From: JAPLYB01 sp964500015
GTDB lineage: Archaea > Nanobdellota > Nanobdellia > Pacearchaeales > UBA284
DNA length: 6,078 nucleotides
Direction of reading: 5' to 3'
NCBI GenBank assembly: GCA_964500015.1
Contig: CAZCMN010000042.1
Location: 1-6,078 of the forward strand
Each line of letters begins with the position of its first letter. Positions within the stretch are counted from its first letter, which is position 1. The notes under the pieces were generated by a model. The model saw only the letters and a program-made list of their open reading frames with translations, was not told where the DNA came from and did not search any database. This document shows positions 4,841 through 6,078 of the stretch, one piece after another. A program made the translations under genes and the position numbers.

Positions 4841-5422
4841 ATGACCTTTAACGAATTATTAAAAAAAACGTGGCACTTTTTGTGGCATTCTAATAGCATC
4901 TGGAGTATTATTGTAGATATTGCATTGATATTTCTGATTTTGAAATTTATTTTGCTGCCTGGTTTTGGTTTGATAGTTGGAAGTCCAATTCCTTTAGTTA
5001 TTATAGAGAGCGGAAGCATGGCACATGAAGGAAATTTTGATATGTGGTGGGATTTACATGGACAATGGTATCTTGATAACAATATTTCAAGAGAAACTGT
5101 TTCTTCTTGGAAATACCATAATGGAATGAATAAGGGGGATATTATCCTGGTTACGGGAAATAAAAATAAAGATTATCATATTGGAGATGTAATTGTTTTT
5201 TCTGTTCAAGAAAATAATGTTCCAATAATTCATAGGATCATTGCTATTCATAACATTGATGGAGAAACCTTCTATGAAACAAAAGGAGATCATAATGATG
5301 GACAACATTCTTATGAAAAACTTATTTCTAAAAAACAAGTTTTAGGAAAAGCTTCTTTTAGACTTCCTTATGTTGGTTGGATAAAATTGTTTTTTGTCGG
5401 AATACTTCGGGGACAATTTTAG
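4841..5422 (+). CDS. Signal peptidase I, archaeal Sec11-like (Ser/His type)
   Basis: A 193-residue membrane protease that removes signal peptides from proteins exported by Sec. An N-terminal membrane anchor spans about residues 20-47 (SIWSIIVDIALIFLILKF and onward). The catalytic site follows: IIESGSM (54-60) with nucleophile Ser59, then PIIHRIIAI (128-136) with His131 in place of the bacterial Lys, as in archaeal and eukaryotic Sec11, and TKGDHND (147-153) with conserved Asp residues. A C-terminal hydrophobic stretch (VGWIKLFFVGIL, 178-189) may form a second membrane contact. Between SGSM and the NKGD motif (97-100) are about 36 residues rich in Trp, His and Tyr (GNFDMWWDLHGQWY). Most signal peptidases have only ~10 there. 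I recall similar inserts in DPANN sequences, so it may be a lineage trait. Confidence 0.9.
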   Translation: MTFNELLKKTWHFLWHSNSIWSIIVDIALIFLILKFILLPGFGLIVGSPIPLVIIESGSMAHEGNFDMWWDLHGQWYLDNNISRETVSSWKYHNGMNKGDIILVTGNKNKDYHIGDVIVFSVQENNVPIIHRIIAIHNIDGETFYETKGDHNDGQHSYEKLISKKQVLGKASFRLPYVGWIKLFFVGILRGQF

Positions 5423-5450
5423 GATGTAAGTGTGAATAATACTCTGTCTT

Positions 5451-5486
5451 GTAAGATTCTGCATTAAGCAGACAACGTTGTCTTGC
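5451..5486. repeat. Structured intergenic repeat, copy B
   Basis: A 36-base element 28 nt after the signal peptidase stop and ~96 nt before tfs. It aligns with copy A (3823-3857) over its whole length with five substitutions and one inserted base. The outer stem GTAAGAT (5451-5457) pairs with GTCTTGC (5480-5486) through two G-U wobbles replacing Watson-Crick pairs in copy A. CTGC/GCAG (5459-5462 with 5468-5471) is conserved exactly. The GACAACGTTGTC segment (5471-5482) is a 12-base perfect palindrome that competes with the outer stem. As in copy A, a TTTATAAA site follows to the right (5505-5512), here after 18 bases instead of 29. It could be a small RNA gene, a processed 3' UTR or a REP-like element. 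Confidence 0.65.
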
Positions 5487-5525
5487 GCATATAGCCTTGA
5501 TTAATTTATAAAGTTAAATAGGAAG

Positions 5526-5534
5526 ATATTTAAA
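5526..5534 (+). promoter_or_regulatory. TATA-like box for tfs
   Basis: ATATTTAAA is centred about 53 nt before the ATG at 5583. It would start transcription near 5556, giving a leader of roughly 27 nt that contains the ribosome site at 5574-5578. A second TATA match at 5505-5512 is possible. Confidence 0.45.
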
Positions 5535-5573
5535 GGTTGTAAGAATAGAAAACGATAAAAAAACATAGAAATA

Positions 5574-5578
5574 GAGGT
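5574..5578 (+). promoter_or_regulatory. Ribosome binding site for tfs
   Basis: GAGGT lies four bases before the ATG at 5583. Spacing is short but usable. It is one of only two clear Shine-Dalgarno sites in the window, most other genes appearing leaderless or translationally coupled. Confidence 0.5.
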
Positions 5579-5582
5579 TAAA

Positions 5583-5894
5583 ATGCAATTTTGTCCAAAA
5601 TGTGGTGCGATGCTTGTTCCTAAGGGAAAGAAATTTGCTTGCCCAAGATGCAAATATACTACAAATAATGGTATAAAAATAACTACTTCTGAAAATATTC
5701 TTCCTGAAACTAAAATAGATGTTTTAAGAGAAAAAGATAGCAATGTTTTTCCAACTGTTTCTGCAACTTGTCCAAAATGTGGTGGTTTAGAAGCTGAAAC
5801 CTGGGCTACACAGATGAGATCTTCTGATGAAGCTGAAACCATCTTTTTTAGATGCAAGAAATGCAGGAATACATGGCGAGAAAGAACAGATTAA
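5583..5894 (+). CDS. tfs: Transcription elongation/cleavage factor TFS
   Basis: A 103-residue archaeal TFS, related to eukaryotic TFIIS and RNA polymerase subunit RPB9. It enters the secondary channel of stalled, backtracked RNA polymerase and stimulates cleavage of the RNA 3' end. There are two zinc ribbons: C4-x2-C7 with C20-x2-C23 at the N-terminus, and C63-x2-C66 with C91-x2-C94 at the C-terminus, joined by a linker (31-60). The C-terminal ribbon carries QMRSSDEAETIFFRC (77-91), whose Asp82-Glu83 pair is the catalytic acidic tip positioned at the polymerase active site. An intact pair argues for an active cleavage factor and not an inhibitory paralogue. Length and spacing are typical. The ATG at 5583 is supported by GAGGT upstream. 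The gene ends 40 nt before the tRNA gene, which has its own TATA box. Confidence 0.95.
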   Translation: MQFCPKCGAMLVPKGKKFACPRCKYTTNNGIKITTSENILPETKIDVLREKDSNVFPTVSATCPKCGGLEAETWATQMRSSDEAETIFFRCKKCRNTWRERTD

Positions 5895-5903
5895 TTCTAA
5901 AGT

Positions 5904-5912
5904 TTTATAAAT
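5904..5912 (+). promoter_or_regulatory. TATA box of the tRNA-Lys gene
   Basis: TTTATAAAT is centred about 27 nt before the first tRNA base at 5935, the canonical archaeal spacing, so transcription should begin at or just before the mature 5' end. Confidence 0.65.
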
Positions 5913-5934
5913 TAAAACTTGTTTAATGAATTGC

Positions 5935-6077
5935 GGGCTCGTAGCTCAGTCTGGTTAGAGCACCTGACTCTTACTACAGTTTCTTTTCATAAAAGAAACT
6001 CTAGGAAGGTAGAAAATTAATTTATTACCTTTGTAAAAGAAATCAGGGTGTCGCAGGTTCAAATCCTGTCGGGCCCG
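5935..6077 (+). tRNA. tRNA-Lys(CUU) with a 68-base intron
   Basis: A full cloverleaf can be drawn. The acceptor GGGCTCG (5935-5941) pairs with CGGGCCC (6070-6076), discriminator G6077. D-stem GCTC/GAGC (5944-5947, 5958-5961) encloses a loop with the GG pair. Anticodon stem is CCTGA/TCAGG (5963-5967, 6043-6047); variable loop GTGTC; T-stem GCAGG/CCTGT (6053-6057, 6065-6069) with loop TTCAAAT. Removing 5974-6041 gives the anticodon loop CT-CTT-AA, anticodon CTT at 5970-5972, reading AAG lysine codons. The spliced arm CCTGACTCTTAATCAGG matches typical archaeal tRNA-Lys. CCA is not encoded, as the base after the discriminator is T, so it must be added by the CCA-adding enzyme. Confidence 0.95.
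5974..6041 (+). other. Archaeal tRNA intron with bulge-helix-bulge splice motif
   Basis: The intron sits between positions 37 and 38, the canonical site. The precursor fits the splicing endonuclease motif. The 5' bulge is T5972-A5973/C5974 and the 3' bulge A6040-A6041/A6042, each three bases cut after the second. The central helix is 5968-5971 with 6036-6039 and has one C-A mismatch. The intron helix TACAG (5975-5979) pairs with TTGTA (6031-6035), the last pair being a wobble. Inside are two further hairpins: GTTTCTTTT/AAAAGAAAC (5979-5987 with 5991-5999, loop CAT) and AAGGTA/TACCTT (6006-6011 with 6026-6031). No open frame for a homing endonuclease is present. Confidence 0.88.
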
Positions 6078-6078
6078 T

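Noticed and set aside
4834..5338. Two minus-strand frames antisense to the signal peptidase gene
   Set aside because: The plus strand encodes a protein with all catalytic motifs; the antisense frames show no coherent domain.
3823..5486. The two repeats as a CRISPR array
   Set aside because: There are only two copies, 1.6 kb apart with genes between them, and no regular spacers.
5501..5857. Minus-strand 118-codon frame over tfs
   Set aside because: The tfs frame has all eight zinc-binding cysteines and the DE pair, so the antisense frame is a by-product.
5979..6000. Long hairpin read as a terminator of tfs
   Set aside because: It is inside the tRNA intron, whose splice geometry and flanking cloverleaf are clear.

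Overview
The window is AT-rich and archaeal. It carries a transcript-cleavage factor TFS, a Sec11-like (Ser/His) signal peptidase, a Trm5/TYW2-family tRNA methyltransferase, and a tRNA-Lys whose intron folds into a bulge-helix-bulge splice motif. TATA-like boxes 20-30 nt before start codons point to leaderless transcripts. The compact layout, four-base ATGA overlaps and half-size MFS protein suggest a DPANN-type lineage (Woesearchaeota/Pacearchaeota-like). That placement is inference, not demonstrated.

Left part (1-512, minus strand): a two-gene toxin-antitoxin-like operon. A small winged-helix-like protein is followed, with an ATGA overlap, by a RelE/ParE-type toxin. The toxin is cut short after about residue 65. 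The sequence replacing its C-terminus contains a perfect 8-bp hairpin of the kind found at the right end of IS200/IS605 elements, so a transposon outside the window seems to have disrupted it. Position 610-2143 (plus): a tight operon GNAT acetyltransferase - six-helix half MFS transporter - GNAT acetyltransferase, both junctions being ATGA overlaps. Its function is unknown; modification plus export of a small molecule is one possibility.

Middle (2310-3733): an unrecognised 185-residue protein (plus) overlaps tail to tail by 19 bp with a dihydrouridine synthase (minus). Next come an intergenic region with a small structured repeat and the divergent Trm5-like methyltransferase (3937-4797).

Right part (4841-6077, plus): signal peptidase with an unusual insert after the catalytic serine, a second copy of the structured repeat, TFS, and an intron-containing tRNA-Lys(CUU). 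Several genes serve the information machinery: Dus and Trm5 modify tRNA and TFS rescues RNA polymerase. The left third is accessory. The most novel signals are the paired structured repeat (3823-3857 and 5451-5486), the GNAT-MFS-GNAT operon and the transposon-disrupted toxin. No stretch over 300 bases lacks a gene.
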